The translations under genes were made by a program, and so were the position numbers. Of a stretch of 64,000 nt of DNA, positions 28,193 to 36,950 are shown piece after piece. The stretch is taken from positions 102,510 through 166,509 of the forward strand of contig JAFABG010000034.1 in assembly GCA_023426145.1 (NCBI GenBank), given 5' to 3'. Under the pieces are notes generated by a model that ran no database searches, was not told where the DNA came from, and worked only from the letters and a program-made list of their open reading frames with translations. The number at the start of each line of letters is the position of its first letter. The first letter of the stretch is position 1. Source of the DNA: Bacteroidota bacterium (GTDB taxonomy: Bacteria; Bacteroidota; Bacteroidia; Bacteroidales; Bacteroidaceae).

Positions 28193-30802
28193 ATGAAAAA
28201 TAGGAAGAAATTAATCGTTTCAAAACAGTTTTTGAAAAAGAATTCTCATTACTTTCTGAATCTTGTTTCGGCAACGATTCTTGTGCTTACAAGTGGATGC
28301 ACCCACGGTAAAAACGAGATTATCGGAATGCGCACTGATGCTTTGGATACATCAGCCTGGCAAGTTTCCAAATGGATTTCTGTCGCAGACGCTCCTGTAG
28401 TCAAAGGACGCAACAACGAACGGGCTGCCGATGGGGCAAACTGGTTTGTATCCACAGTGAAGAACGCAAAGAAAGTCACTTCGGCTAAATGGATGACCAC
28501 CGGGTTGGGCGTGTACGAACTATACGTCAATGGGAAGCTGATCGGCGAAGAGTTTCTAAAACCGGGATTCACCCATCCTGCCAAGACCAAACGCTCTTTC
28601 ACTTACGACCTTACAGAAGTCATCCGCACCCGTCAGCATGAAGAAAACACGCTTGCCGCACAAGTGACGCCGGGTTGGTGGGCCGATAAGATTGTGACTC
28701 CTGGAGGCCATGAAGGCATGGTGGGAAAGAAGTGCGCTTTCCGCGGCGTATTGGAATTGGTCTTCTCAGATGGAACCAAGGAGTATTACGGCACAGACTT
28801 GGAACATTGGAAAGCAGGCATAGCAGGTCCCGTGAAGCATGCGGCCATCTTTGATGGTGAAGAGTATGATGCCCGCGAACCTATGGGATACGCATGTGCC
28901 GACCGTTTTTCCGTTCCCGAAGAGAATACAGAATTTCATGGAGACATCCTGCCTTCGGAAGGAGCAGAAGTCTATCTCCGCCACGACTTGGCACTATCTC
29001 CCGTGAAGGCATATCTCTGGAAAGAAGCCGAAGGGGCGAACGAGAATCAGTTTGGCAAAGTGATTATTGACCGTGAATTTACTCCGGGCACGGAAATGGT
29101 TCTAACACCCGGTGAAACATTAGTAGTCGACTTTGGACAGAATTGTGCTGCCGTACCCTCTTTTGTATTCAACGCAGCGGAAGGAACCGTACTGACTTGT
29201 CTGCCTGCTGAGCTACTTAATGACGGAAACGGAGGTAAGAGCAGAGGTATGGATGGCCCCGAGGGAAGTGTTCATCGGGAAAACCTACGGATTCCCCATT
29301 CCGGCATGCGCTTGACTTACACCTTTGCCGATGCAGACAAAGACGTAACCTATCAGCCTCATTGCACCTTCTTCGGTTATCGTTATGTTTCCATTACTGC
29401 TACCGGAAAGGTTGGCATCCAGTCATTGAAATCCATTCCCGTGACCTCCATCAAGAAGGAGTTGGAAACAGGAACTATCACTACCGACAATGAACTGGTA
29501 AACAAACTCATCTCCAACACCTATTGGGGGCAGTTATCCAATTATCTATCCATACCTACCGACTGCCCGCAACGCAACGAGCGGTTGGGATGGACGGCAG
29601 ACACACAAGTCTTTGCCGAGACCGGCACCTTCTTTGCAAACACAAGCCAATTCTTCCACAAATGGATGCGCGACATGCGTGACACTCAAAGCGAAACGGG
29701 TGGATTCCCTGGAGTGGCTCCTTTGGCGCAATACGGCGATGAAAAGATGCGTTTGGGATGGGCCGATGCCGGCATTATTGTTCCTTGGACTATTTGGAAG
29801 CAGTTTGGCGACAAACAGATTGTAGAAGAAAACTGGAAAGCCATGGAGTTGTTCATGAAACATATCGACGAAACAAAGTATAATCACGAAGCACTTCGAG
29901 CAGAAAACGGCAATTATCAATGGGCGGACTGGCTAAGCTATGAGCCATTGGAAAGTTGCAGTGGCTTGGCATTCTCATCTCAAGGACCACTGCCCGATGC
30001 CATCAGTTATTGGAATTACTTAGGCGCATCTTATTGGGCCATGGATGCTGCTATGATGTCTGATATGGCTGCTGCTACCGGTCGGGATGCAGTCAAGTAC
30101 CAGCAGATGGCTGATTCGGCCAAAGTGTATATCAAAGAGAGATTCCTCAATGAAGACGGCTCTTTCCGGACAGAGATTCTCAATACGATGCAGACGCCTG
30201 CTCTGTTTGCCTTGAAAAATCAGCTTGTTGAGGGGAAAGCCAAGGAGAATATGATAGGACGGTTGCGCGAGAACTTTAAGCAACACGAGCTTTGCCTGCA
30301 AACCGGATTCCTGGGTACCTCTATTTTGATGCCTACTCTCACGGAAAACGGAATGGAAGATCTCGCCTACGAACTGCTTTTTCAGCGCAAGAATCCCAGC
30401 TGGCTTTACTCCATAGACAACGGAGCTACTACCATTTGGGAACGATGGAATAGCTATATGCTGGATAAAGGAATGGGGCCACGAGGCATGAATAGCTTCA
30501 ATCATTATGCTTACGGATGTGTCTGCGAATGGATATGGGAATCCGTTGCGGGTATTGCCGCCGATCCGAAGTACCCGGGCTTTAAACATATCATCATGAA
30601 GCCTGTACCAGATAAACGATTAGGCCATGTGACGGCTAATTACTATTCAGCTGCCGGACTTATCAAAAGTTCTTGGAAGTATGAGGGAGACAAATGGTCT
30701 TGGGAGTTTACGATACCTCAGGGTGCCACCGCTACGGTTACGCTTCCTGGAGAAGAAACGTCGAAGGAGTATAAAAGTGGAACGTATAGCGTTACTCAAT
30801 AA
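28193..30802 (+). CDS. GH78 alpha-L-rhamnosidase lipoprotein
   Basis: The start is the ATG at 28193 (MKNRKKLIVSK...), giving a long basic N-terminus, a hydrophobic stretch and a lipobox LTSGC; the frame upstream is open but has no signal character. The 869-residue protein has N-terminal beta-sandwich domains (GLGVYELYVNGKLIGEEFLKPG is typical), then the (alpha/alpha)6 barrel beginning near DCPQRNERLGWTADTQ, which carries the general acid, and Glu/Trp residues in TTIWERWNSY. The enzyme removes alpha-L-rhamnose from plant pectins or rhamnosides. It stands apart from the PUL with no SusCD nearby, but rhamnogalacturonan is the backbone that carries arabinan, so the roles fit. A relic of a second copy lies downstream. 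Confidence 0.93.
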   Translation: MKNRKKLIVSKQFLKKNSHYFLNLVSATILVLTSGCTHGKNEIIGMRTDALDTSAWQVSKWISVADAPVVKGRNNERAADGANWFVSTVKNAKKVTSAKWMTTGLGVYELYVNGKLIGEEFLKPGFTHPAKTKRSFTYDLTEVIRTRQHEENTLAAQVTPGWWADKIVTPGGHEGMVGKKCAFRGVLELVFSDGTKEYYGTDLEHWKAGIAGPVKHAAIFDGEEYDAREPMGYACADRFSVPEENTEFHGDILPSEGAEVYLRHDLALSPVKAYLWKEAEGANENQFGKVIIDREFTPGTEMVLTPGETLVVDFGQNCAAVPSFVFNAAEGTVLTCLPAELLNDGNGGKSRGMDGPEGSVHRENLRIPHSGMRLTYTFADADKDVTYQPHCTFFGYRYVSITATGKVGIQSLKSIPVTSIKKELETGTITTDNELVNKLISNTYWGQLSNYLSIPTDCPQRNERLGWTADTQVFAETGTFFANTSQFFHKWMRDMRDTQSETGGFPGVAPLAQYGDEKMRLGWADAGIIVPWTIWKQFGDKQIVEENWKAMELFMKHIDETKYNHEALRAENGNYQWADWLSYEPLESCSGLAFSSQGPLPDAISYWNYLGASYWAMDAAMMSDMAAATGRDAVKYQQMADSAKVYIKERFLNEDGSFRTEILNTMQTPALFALKNQLVEGKAKENMIGRLRENFKQHELCLQTGFLGTSILMPTLTENGMEDLAYELLFQRKNPSWLYSIDNGATTIWERWNSYMLDKGMGPRGMNSFNHYAYGCVCEWIWESVAGIAADPKYPGFKHIIMKPVPDKRLGHVTANYYSAAGLIKSSWKYEGDKWSWEFTIPQGATATVTLPGEETSKEYKSGTYSVTQ

Positions 30803-30856
30803 TACTCTTCTATAGGGTCAGAAAAGTTGTCTGACCATTATATTACTTGTATCTAA

Positions 30857-30898
30857 AAGCCATTTCTCAACGCGCTAAGCGATTAGGGAAATGGCTTT
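30857..30898 (+). repeat. 42-bp hairpin repeat, copy 1 (terminator after GH78)
   Basis: AAGCCATTTC at the left pairs with GAAATGGCTT at the right around a loop containing CGCGCTAAGCG, and T-rich sequence follows. A copy with 40 of 42 identical bases stands at 32320-32361, just after the DnaB-like gene, so the repeat pair brackets that gene. Confidence 0.75.
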
Positions 30899-30917
30899 CT
30901 TATCAGTATATATATAG

Positions 30918-30985
30918 GCAATGTACAAGCCTTTGCCGAGCCCGTCGCCTTCTTTGCAAACAGAAGTCAATTTTTCTACAGAAAG
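30918..30985 (+). pseudogene. Relic of a second GH78 gene
   Basis: About 65 bases closely resemble 29599-29663 inside the GH78 gene, in the same orientation. The relic still reads QAFAEPVAFFANRSQFF against QVFAETGTFFANTSQFF, then hits a stop. I see no more homology on either side. It is either what is left of a tandem rhamnosidase gene or a stray duplication. Confidence 0.55.
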
Positions 30986-31064
30986 TAGGATAAGTAAACT
31001 TTCATGAGGACATCGGATTGGATATTTAGTTATCTTTGTGTGTTTAATTTAAATCAATAAAAAA

Positions 31065-32294
31065 ATGTCAGAGAAAGAACAAACACAAAACTGTTCAGAC
31101 AATCAGCGATGTGAAAATAGTGATCAAATGAGAGTTCGTAGCTTGGTTTCAGTTGCTACTAATATTCTTGAGAAAGTAGCTGATAATAAGATTCGTTTTG
31201 AGGATGTTGTTAAAGACTCTTTAAAGAGGCTAAATTCCATTATGTCAACTGAAAAGAAAATGCAGAGTGCAGATGAACCCATTGTCGAGATGAACTATTT
31301 ACTCGACGAAGCATATCAGAATCTTCAAATGGCTTCTTCTTGCACAGATGGTGTATCTGGACTTGGAAGCGGATTCACAAAACTGGATAAAATAACTTCT
31401 GGTTGGCAAAATTCAGATTTAATAGTTCTTGCTGCCCGTCCATCGATGGGGAAAACAAGTTTTGTACTGTCCATGTTGCGTTATATGGCTGTCGAATCCC
31501 GAGTACCTGTTGCTCTATTTTCACTCGAAACGAATCGTACTCAAGTTGTAAATCGCTTTATTTCAAATGTGTGCCAGATTCCCAGTGAAAAGATACGAAG
31601 TGGTCAGCTTGATACTTACGAATGGCAAACATTAGACTTAAAACTCAAAGAAGTGATGGATGCTCCGCTTTATATTGATGATACACCGAAAATGAAGATT
31701 GAGGAATTGTGTAGAAAGGCTTGCAAACTGGTGGCTGAGAAAGGGGTAAGGTTGATTGTTATTGATTATGTTCAGCTCCTGTATAACGAAGTCCGATATA
31801 CTGATAATAGATATAATGAAGTAAACTATTTCACAAGAAGATTAAAATCTTTAGCCAAAGAACTTAATGTTCCAATCATTATACTTTCGCAGTTGAACCG
31901 TGGTCTAGAAAGCCGCGAGGGTGGTGTATATGACAAACGTCCCCAATTGACGGATCTTCGAGATAGCGGTACGTTATGTGATGAGGCCGATATGGTCTGT
32001 TTTATTCATCGTCCAGAATATTATAAGATATATCAGGATGACAGGGGAAACGATCTTCGTGGCATGGCTGAGATTATCATTGCTAAGCACCGTAATGGCA
32101 TTTTAGGTGATGTATTGCTTCGATTCAGGGGCGAATTTTCTCGCTTCTCGAATCCAGAAGAAGAAGATGACATGCTAATCAAACAAGAGCAAGACTCCTA
32201 TATCAGTTCTCCCCTGAATCCTGATCAAAAGCAGGATGATCCGAAGAAAAAAACAGTTGATGGATTAAATGACGATGGGGCGTTGCTATATTGA
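31065..32294 (+). CDS. DnaB-like RecA-fold helicase domain protein
   Basis: A 409-residue protein whose C-terminal two thirds match the replicative helicase DnaB/RadA-type domain: GSGFTKLDKITSGWQNSDL, Walker A ARPSMGKT (residues 124-131), Walker B RLIVIDYVQLL, sensor LSQLNRGLESR, and DLRDSGTLCDEADMV. In place of the DnaB N-terminal domain it has about 95 unrelated, mostly helical and acidic residues. The Bacteroides housekeeping DnaB is larger. This is likely an accessory or mobile-element helicase; the gene is AT-richer than its neighbours and sits between two copies of a 42-bp hairpin. A -7 element TATCTTTG lies at 31031-31038. Role unknown. Confidence 0.8.
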   Translation: MSEKEQTQNCSDNQRCENSDQMRVRSLVSVATNILEKVADNKIRFEDVVKDSLKRLNSIMSTEKKMQSADEPIVEMNYLLDEAYQNLQMASSCTDGVSGLGSGFTKLDKITSGWQNSDLIVLAARPSMGKTSFVLSMLRYMAVESRVPVALFSLETNRTQVVNRFISNVCQIPSEKIRSGQLDTYEWQTLDLKLKEVMDAPLYIDDTPKMKIEELCRKACKLVAEKGVRLIVIDYVQLLYNEVRYTDNRYNEVNYFTRRLKSLAKELNVPIIILSQLNRGLESREGGVYDKRPQLTDLRDSGTLCDEADMVCFIHRPEYYKIYQDDRGNDLRGMAEIIIAKHRNGILGDVLLRFRGEFSRFSNPEEEDDMLIKQEQDSYISSPLNPDQKQDDPKKKTVDGLNDDGALLY

Positions 32295-32319
32295 TGCGAT
32301 TTTACTTCAAAATATAAAG

Positions 32320-32361
32320 AAGCCATTTCTCAACGCGCTAAGCGATTAGAAAAATGGCTTT
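32320..32361. repeat. 42-bp hairpin repeat, copy 2 (terminator after DnaB-like gene)
   Basis: This near-identical copy of 30857-30898 has AAGCCATTT pairing with AAATGGCTT and is followed by TTTTCATTT. It ends six bases before the amidase stop codon, so it can serve both converging transcripts. Confidence 0.75.
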
Positions 32362-32366
32362 TTCAT

Positions 32367-32822
32367 TTATCCCTCAACACCCAGCTTCTCATATTCCTTC
32401 CTGGCATCGAAGCACGGACAAGCTTTGTGAATCGAGGCACTGAGCTGATAATGCCCAAGGATGATAGCTATCGGATATTGATGTTTCAGAATGGTGAGCA
32501 CGTCGATCAACGCAAAGCGTTGCGCAGTAGTTCGTGTATCAGCCGGACGCCCTTCAGGATCTAGCCCGCCTTCGTAGCAAATGCCGATGCTGTGCCGATT
32601 GAATCCCAAGGCATGTGCACCGATTTCACTTACCGGCCTACAGTGATGCAACACACCATCGCGCGTGATGTAGAAATGATAGCCGATGTCGCTAAAGCCC
32701 CGTTGCAGGTGACATTGACGGAGCTGTTCCGTAGTGAAGGGAACATTGCAGCGCGTGGCGCTGCAATGAATCACTAACCACTTAATCTCTCTAGGGAGGT
32801 AGGCTTCTTTAGATTGTTCCAT
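32367..32822 (-). CDS. N-acetylmuramoyl-L-alanine amidase (Amidase_2, T7-lysozyme type)
   Basis: A 151-residue zinc amidase domain protein that cleaves the bond between muramic acid and L-alanine in peptidoglycan. Zinc ligands and catalytic residues appear in LVIHCSATRCN (His), HALGFNRHSIGICYEGG (His/Tyr context) and the C-terminal HKACPCFD. The motif DIGYHFYITRDG is typical. It has no signal peptide, as in phage endolysins. I chose the ATG at 32822; a GTG at 32843 would overlap the smalltalk gene by 11 bases. It follows the smalltalk and HU-like genes on the same strand, a grouping often seen in Bacteroides. Confidence 0.88.
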   Translation of the reverse strand: MEQSKEAYLPREIKWLVIHCSATRCNVPFTTEQLRQCHLQRGFSDIGYHFYITRDGVLHHCRPVSEIGAHALGFNRHSIGICYEGGLDPEGRPADTRTTAQRFALIDVLTILKHQYPIAIILGHYQLSASIHKACPCFDARKEYEKLGVEG

Positions 32823-32832
32823 ACCGCTCACT

Positions 32833-32934
32833 TTAGAATCCACCTGTGCAAGAGGTTACTCCGATGGCGGAGATAATAGACGTGGCGATGGTCACAATAA
32901 GCTGAAGAAGATTTTTCCAAAGTTGTTTTTTCAT
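32833..32934 (-). CDS. Smalltalk-type small hydrophobic protein
   Basis: A 33-residue ORF: MKKQLWKNLLQL, then a hydrophobic segment IVTIATSIISAIG and the end VTSCTGGF. This fits the small protein family that automated annotation calls smalltalk, found beside this kind of amidase and HU-like gene in Bacteroides. It could be a tiny membrane or lipoprotein-like peptide. Its stop codon is 10 bases upstream of the amidase ATG, suggesting translational coupling. Function is unknown; with the amidase it looks like a holin/endolysin pair, which is only a guess. Confidence 0.7.
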   Translation of the reverse strand: MKKQLWKNLLQLIVTIATSIISAIGVTSCTGGF

Positions 32935-33070
32935 ACTGTTTTCCTTTCTTTTTTTATAGTAAATAATTTGTGCTTTTGCTTTTCCTTGGTCAAGATTCTC
33001 TTGGTCAAGACTCTCTTAATCAAGCGAGACTTATCAAGCGAGCCTTAACCAAGGCAATCTGTTCTCGAGA

Positions 33071-33565
33071 TTATAAGCTTGGATCAGGAGCGGAACCTCC
33101 GCCATCGCCCGATCCTCCTGCCTGGCCATCGTCAGGAGTGACAGGAGCGGCAGGCGCTTCCTCGTCATCCTTCTCATCAGGATGATAGAGCGTAAAGGTT
33201 TGCGACTTACACAACTTGCGAAGATCACTTCCAGGGTAGAACAATACTTTCCCTTTTTCGATACAACTGGCTTTGAATTCCTTCTCCGTAGCCGTTGCTA
33301 AAGCCGTTTTCAAGCTCATCCGGAAATTTCCCAAATCGCCCATCTGAGCAATATTGCCCTCCTCGAGCACATTCTCAATTTCGAGCAAGAATTCGCCAAT
33401 GCAACCTTCTAGTTCTCCTTTCGAGTAAGAAGAACGTTCTGCAATACGCTTGCACACTTCTTTCACGGTTACTTTTCTACCGCTGCGCGCCACCGCGTAG
33501 AACTTTGCAGCTTCATCCGGTTTCAACAGGTTCTTGCGAGCCATTACCACATAACTTTGTGCCAT
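33071..33565 (-). CDS. HU-like DNA-binding protein with disordered tail
   Basis: A 164-residue protein; I start at the ATG at 33565 (MAQSYVVMARKN), since the upstream part of the frame lies in the promoter. Residues about 1-125 fit the HU/IHF-related fold of the Bacteroidetes family: VTVKEVCKRIAERSSYSKGELEGCIGEFLLEIENVL and MGDLGNFRMSLKTA. The tail (about 130-164) is acidic then Pro/Gly-rich (EEAPAAPVTPDDG...GGSGDGGGSAPDPSL) and probably disordered. A -7 element TATCTTTG lies on the minus strand at 33621-33614. A role in nucleoid or element DNA architecture is likely. Confidence 0.85.
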   Translation of the reverse strand: MAQSYVVMARKNLLKPDEAAKFYAVARSGRKVTVKEVCKRIAERSSYSKGELEGCIGEFLLEIENVLEEGNIAQMGDLGNFRMSLKTALATATEKEFKASCIEKGKVLFYPGSDLRKLCKSQTFTLYHPDEKDDEEAPAAPVTPDDGQAGGSGDGGGSAPDPSL

Positions 33566-33679
33566 AAACTTTTTCTTTTTTAAAGGTGAATACTCTTGTA
33601 ATCGATTACAGTGCAAAGATACGCTGTCGCCGTGTCGCCGTGGCGCTTACCGACGGACACTGACGTGCAGATAAATAGT

Positions 33680-33762
33680 AAAAAGATGAGAAAGATATAA
33701 CTCAATCTTTCCCATCTTTTTCTTCAATCATTGGAAAGATTTATTCAATCTTCTCAATGATT
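33680..33762 (-). terminator. Two hairpins in the 416-bp gap after the DUF3987 gene
   Basis: Minus-strand transcripts from the DUF3987 gene meet a hairpin at 33726-33762 (AATCATTG with CAATGATT, plus an inner AAGAT/ATCTT pair). A 17-bp stem with one mismatch follows at 33680-33721, its arms ending in five A and five T. The rest of the gap (33763-33981) shows nothing I recognise; the HU-like promoter is at 33614-33621. Confidence 0.6.
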
Positions 33763-33981
33763 TTTTAGCTTCTACTCACTGCCTTTTATCATCTTACGGT
33801 AGAGGGACTTTCGGGTGGCCTGAACGAATGATAATTTACCAAGCTTTATCGAAATAAGCGTTGTAAATTCAATGAATAATTGTTCCAGAACTACAGAATA
33901 ATCGGCGTAAAAACGCTCCTAAAATCATCGAATTTCTTTATCCCAAAGTGCCAAAGTGACAAAAGTGCCTATATACACTAT

Positions 33982-36315
33982 TTAATTTAACTTTTCATAT
34001 CGTCCATGACATATTCGCTTGATTTTTAATTCATTAAGTGATTTAAGCAGCCTATGTACTTTACGTATGCTAAATTTGTGTTTTTCGCCAGTAAGAATCG
34101 CTTCTTCGGTAGTGAATACGCTGGGAAGGTCTTCTATATACTGTCGAATTGAGTCAGGATTTTTTAGTGGTCGTCCGTTTGGAATAGGGAGTGAAGCCAA
34201 CACTAACTTGTTGTGCTCGTAGCAACAAAGCACTAAGTGGAGCGCCCGTTCAAAGTCTTCATCTGTACTATAAATTTCTGTATCTGTGACTTGGGATTCG
34301 TACTGACGGATACGCGAAAAAATCATACTAATACGCATTACTAAAAAAGCATATCGCTTCACCACTGCTTGCAGATCATCATTGCCTTCCATGGCTACCT
34401 CCATCAGCAGCTTCGAGAAGATCTCATTCAGTGTGTTCCATTGTGTGCGGCGGAGATGGAAGATCACCGGATTCGCTTCGCAAAACTTATTCATTAACAC
34501 CACTTGATGAGCCAACGGTTTATACAGATCTTCGATGGAAAAATAGTCATCGTTCATCTCTTTCCACTTCGTCTCGCTACGGTAAGTATAGGCCAAGATA
34601 CGGTTGGGCAATCCCTTTTCCGAATGTTCCAAGAGCGCACTCAACTGCCCCGGAGTGCCGGTGAGGAAAAGCGCTAGTTTGGGGTGGCGGATACAAATGG
34701 GCTGCATGCCGTTCGCTTTGTATAATGAATCAATGTTCTCGTGCTCGAAAGCTTTGCGCAGCATATCGTCGAAGTTGCCACAATCCAGCTTGTTGGCTGT
34801 GGATAAGGTATCGGCTTCCGTATCGAAAATGATGCCTCCCTGCGAACCATTGTCGCGCAACTGGATTTGCATGCGGGTGTAACTCACGGAAGCGGGAATG
34901 AAATGCATCCGGTAGGGTGGTTTCTCGGGTTCAGGTGGTATTTTCTCTCCTTTACGTTTATTCACGTTGCACTCCATCATCCAAGAGGTGTAGTCGTTGT
35001 TGTAGGCTTTTAGGCGATGGTTGCTTTCCAATAAAATCTGGTCGTGTAGCTCTTCCAGTAAGTAGCGTCCTGTTTGGGCGGAACTCTTGCTACTAGCGGA
35101 AGGGGCAATGCACATCCCGTAGCAATGAGGCGAATAGCGCTTATGATTGTAAAGCCCGAAGGTGGAAGGCAAAGCCGAACTCAGGGCAATGAGATTGGAA
35201 AGGAAAGACACATCTCTTTCGCGGTCGTTAGCATCATCGAGCAAGGCATCGTTCAAGAGATTGGGTAGATTGGTGTACACACTTTCATCAAAAGTAGGTG
35301 TTCCTTTTCGATATTCTTCGCCTTCCCAATAAGCTTCTTCAGTGTCGTCGTTAAATTCCGCAGTACTATATGGCACTTTTGTCACTTTTGTCACTTTCTC
35401 CTTTTGGGATCTGCTTTCTGCTGCTTGGGAATGGGTAGTGGGAAAGGTGCTAACTGTCTGATAAGCAGAGACTACGGTTTGATTGATCTCCTTTCTCGGA
35501 AACTCGGAGAAACTAAATAGTTTTTCGGCTTCGCGTAAAATGGTATTTTGGTCGAAGCCTCTTCTTGCTGCTTCGCAAGCTAGTTTGAAAAGGTTGCTGT
35601 GGCGTTGTCCTTCTACCAGTGGATTGAGGTAAGAGTAGGACTTTATGAAGGTTTCTACCTCTTCTTGCGAGTAATTCACCTGGGGTAGCGGGGCTGGTTT
35701 TTCGTTCGCTTCCTGAACAGCGTCAGTGAAGTTGTTGTCAACCGCTAGCTGCTGAACCTCGGGAAGAACAAAAGGCTTGTAGAGGGTTGCGATGTATCCG
35801 TTGGGCGAATAAGTGAGATAGCATAATCGGCTTACGTCGGTGCCCGAAATGTCGATGCTGAGTCCCGTCAACATTCTATAATGCTCGTTCACGAGATTCA
35901 TAGCTTCACGGTGTCGGCCTTCGAGGCCTTCCACGTAGGCGAAGACTTTCACCCCATCCGTAGGGCTTTCGATTGCAGCAACGGTGTGCTCGTCTTGTGC
36001 AAAACACTTAATCACATTGGTGCGATCGGGGATATGGTCGTAGTCGAGCACCACAAGGCCGCTCAACTGGACGAGATTCTTTGCCGCATGGCCTCCATTG
36101 AATGTGCCGCAAGGGGTGAATCCGGGGAGTTCACCTTTCAATCTCTGGGCAGTGTTATTGTCGCCCTCTTGGAAATAACGACGAATGATGTTTATCTCTT
36201 GCGCATAAACGGGGCGAATACAACTTGATAGCACTTCATAGATAGAAGCCACTTTCGGATTTTTGGAATACCTTTTTTCATAAACAGAAACAAAAGTTTC
36301 TTCAAGTAATTTCAT
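33982..36315 (-). CDS. VirE_N / DUF3987 primase-helicase-like protein
   Basis: A 777-residue protein. Residues about 40-170 match the VirE N-terminal/BT4734-like domain (CGTFNGGHAAKNLVQLSGLVVLDYDHI; DGVKVFAYVEG). A primase C-terminal-like helical stretch (about 205-285) follows. Residues about 350-720 match DUF3987, a RecA-fold domain, with IAPSASSKSSAQTGRYLLEEL in the Walker A position, where the usual GKT is degenerate, and IFDTEADTL in the Walker B position. Such proteins occur in many Bacteroides genomic islands, where they resemble plasmid or phage replication primases. It is divergent from the 119-residue gene across a palindrome-rich gap. Confidence 0.82.
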   Translation of the reverse strand: MKLLEETFVSVYEKRYSKNPKVASIYEVLSSCIRPVYAQEINIIRRYFQEGDNNTAQRLKGELPGFTPCGTFNGGHAAKNLVQLSGLVVLDYDHIPDRTNVIKCFAQDEHTVAAIESPTDGVKVFAYVEGLEGRHREAMNLVNEHYRMLTGLSIDISGTDVSRLCYLTYSPNGYIATLYKPFVLPEVQQLAVDNNFTDAVQEANEKPAPLPQVNYSQEEVETFIKSYSYLNPLVEGQRHSNLFKLACEAARRGFDQNTILREAEKLFSFSEFPRKEINQTVVSAYQTVSTFPTTHSQAAESRSQKEKVTKVTKVPYSTAEFNDDTEEAYWEGEEYRKGTPTFDESVYTNLPNLLNDALLDDANDRERDVSFLSNLIALSSALPSTFGLYNHKRYSPHCYGMCIAPSASSKSSAQTGRYLLEELHDQILLESNHRLKAYNNDYTSWMMECNVNKRKGEKIPPEPEKPPYRMHFIPASVSYTRMQIQLRDNGSQGGIIFDTEADTLSTANKLDCGNFDDMLRKAFEHENIDSLYKANGMQPICIRHPKLALFLTGTPGQLSALLEHSEKGLPNRILAYTYRSETKWKEMNDDYFSIEDLYKPLAHQVVLMNKFCEANPVIFHLRRTQWNTLNEIFSKLLMEVAMEGNDDLQAVVKRYAFLVMRISMIFSRIRQYESQVTDTEIYSTDEDFERALHLVLCCYEHNKLVLASLPIPNGRPLKNPDSIRQYIEDLPSVFTTEEAILTGEKHKFSIRKVHRLLKSLNELKIKRICHGRYEKLN

Positions 36316-36340
36316 ATTAAATGGTATTAATAATTATTCA

Positions 36341-36382
36341 TCACACTATTGTGATTACGCTGTAAAATTAGCACTTTTGTGC
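36341..36382. promoter_or_regulatory. Divergent operator-like palindromes
   Basis: In the 148-bp divergent gap, TCACA-N4-TGTGA (36341-36354) and GCAC-TTTT-GTGC (36371-36382) lie 16 bases apart. Both sit between the DUF3987 start and the start of the 119-residue gene, so either gene product or an outside regulator could act here. Confidence 0.5.
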
Positions 36383-36463
36383 ACTGTAATTGTTTCATCT
36401 GTTGGTACTAATGAAATAATAAAATCAAAATAATTTATTTATTAATATTTAACAATTATCATT

Positions 36464-36823
36464 ATGTTAAAGTCTAGACACGGCGCTGTTAATTGGCTGA
36501 GTGAAATTATGATTGCATTGATGGATGCAGACAAGTTAATTACCTATTCTTTTTTGGAGAAAGAAATAAAAATATCGCGAAGGGAGATTAGCGGGATCAA
36601 ACAAGGGCACGATATGAGTTTGCACTACTACGTGGATGCCGTGGCGTGTATTCAGGAAGTTGAAAATTTCGAGTTTGATGAGGAAGCTTTACTGAAATTG
36701 CTGAAAAAGGCCATCAAGACTCGTTCTAATGTGGTGCTTAGTTTGCGCAGACGGACCACTGGAGAGGATGATGATACTGAAGATGAGGGTGAAGAAAGTG
36801 CGGTGGTGTTAAGATGGAATTAG
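36464..36823 (+). CDS. Hypothetical HTH-like protein with acidic tail
   Basis: I do not recognise the family. The 119-residue product has a predicted helical core; residues about 22-48 (TYSFLEKEIKISRREISGIKQG) read like an Xre-type helix-turn-helix. A second helical region follows (EEALLKLLKKAIKTRSN), then a strongly acidic tail EDDDTEDEGEESA. It is divergent from the DUF3987 gene, with palindromes between them, so it may be the regulator of that gene. The stop codon is two bases before the 36-bp direct repeat that borders the Cas13b locus. Confidence 0.6.
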   Translation: MLKSRHGAVNWLSEIMIALMDADKLITYSFLEKEIKISRREISGIKQGHDMSLHYYVDAVACIQEVENFEFDEEALLKLLKKAIKTRSNVVLSLRRRTTGEDDDTEDEGEESAVVLRWN

Positions 36824-36825
36824 GA

Positions 36826-36932
36826 CACCGATTACCGTAAGTGGCGGAAATAAGAACGCAGCTATGTCTGTGCTGAACGGGCGCATTAGGGTGTATGCTT
36901 TGTTGGCCGCTGAGGCTAGGGGAGTAGGAGCT
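36826..36932 (-). pseudogene. Eroded copy of the 83-codon gene at 41014-41265
   Basis: Bases 36826-36861 are identical to 41008-41043, which include the last codons of the 83-codon gene. Beyond that only islands match: GAACG and GCAT near 36875-36885, TGCTTTGTTGGCCGC (36896-36910, identical to 41122-41136) and GGGAGTAGGAG (near 36919-36930, matching 41248-41258). The order is preserved and several internal stretches are deleted. This is a shortened, decayed duplicate of the gene on the far side of the Cas13b locus. Confidence 0.8.
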
Positions 36933-36950
36933 CTAAAAGTATAGGATAGT

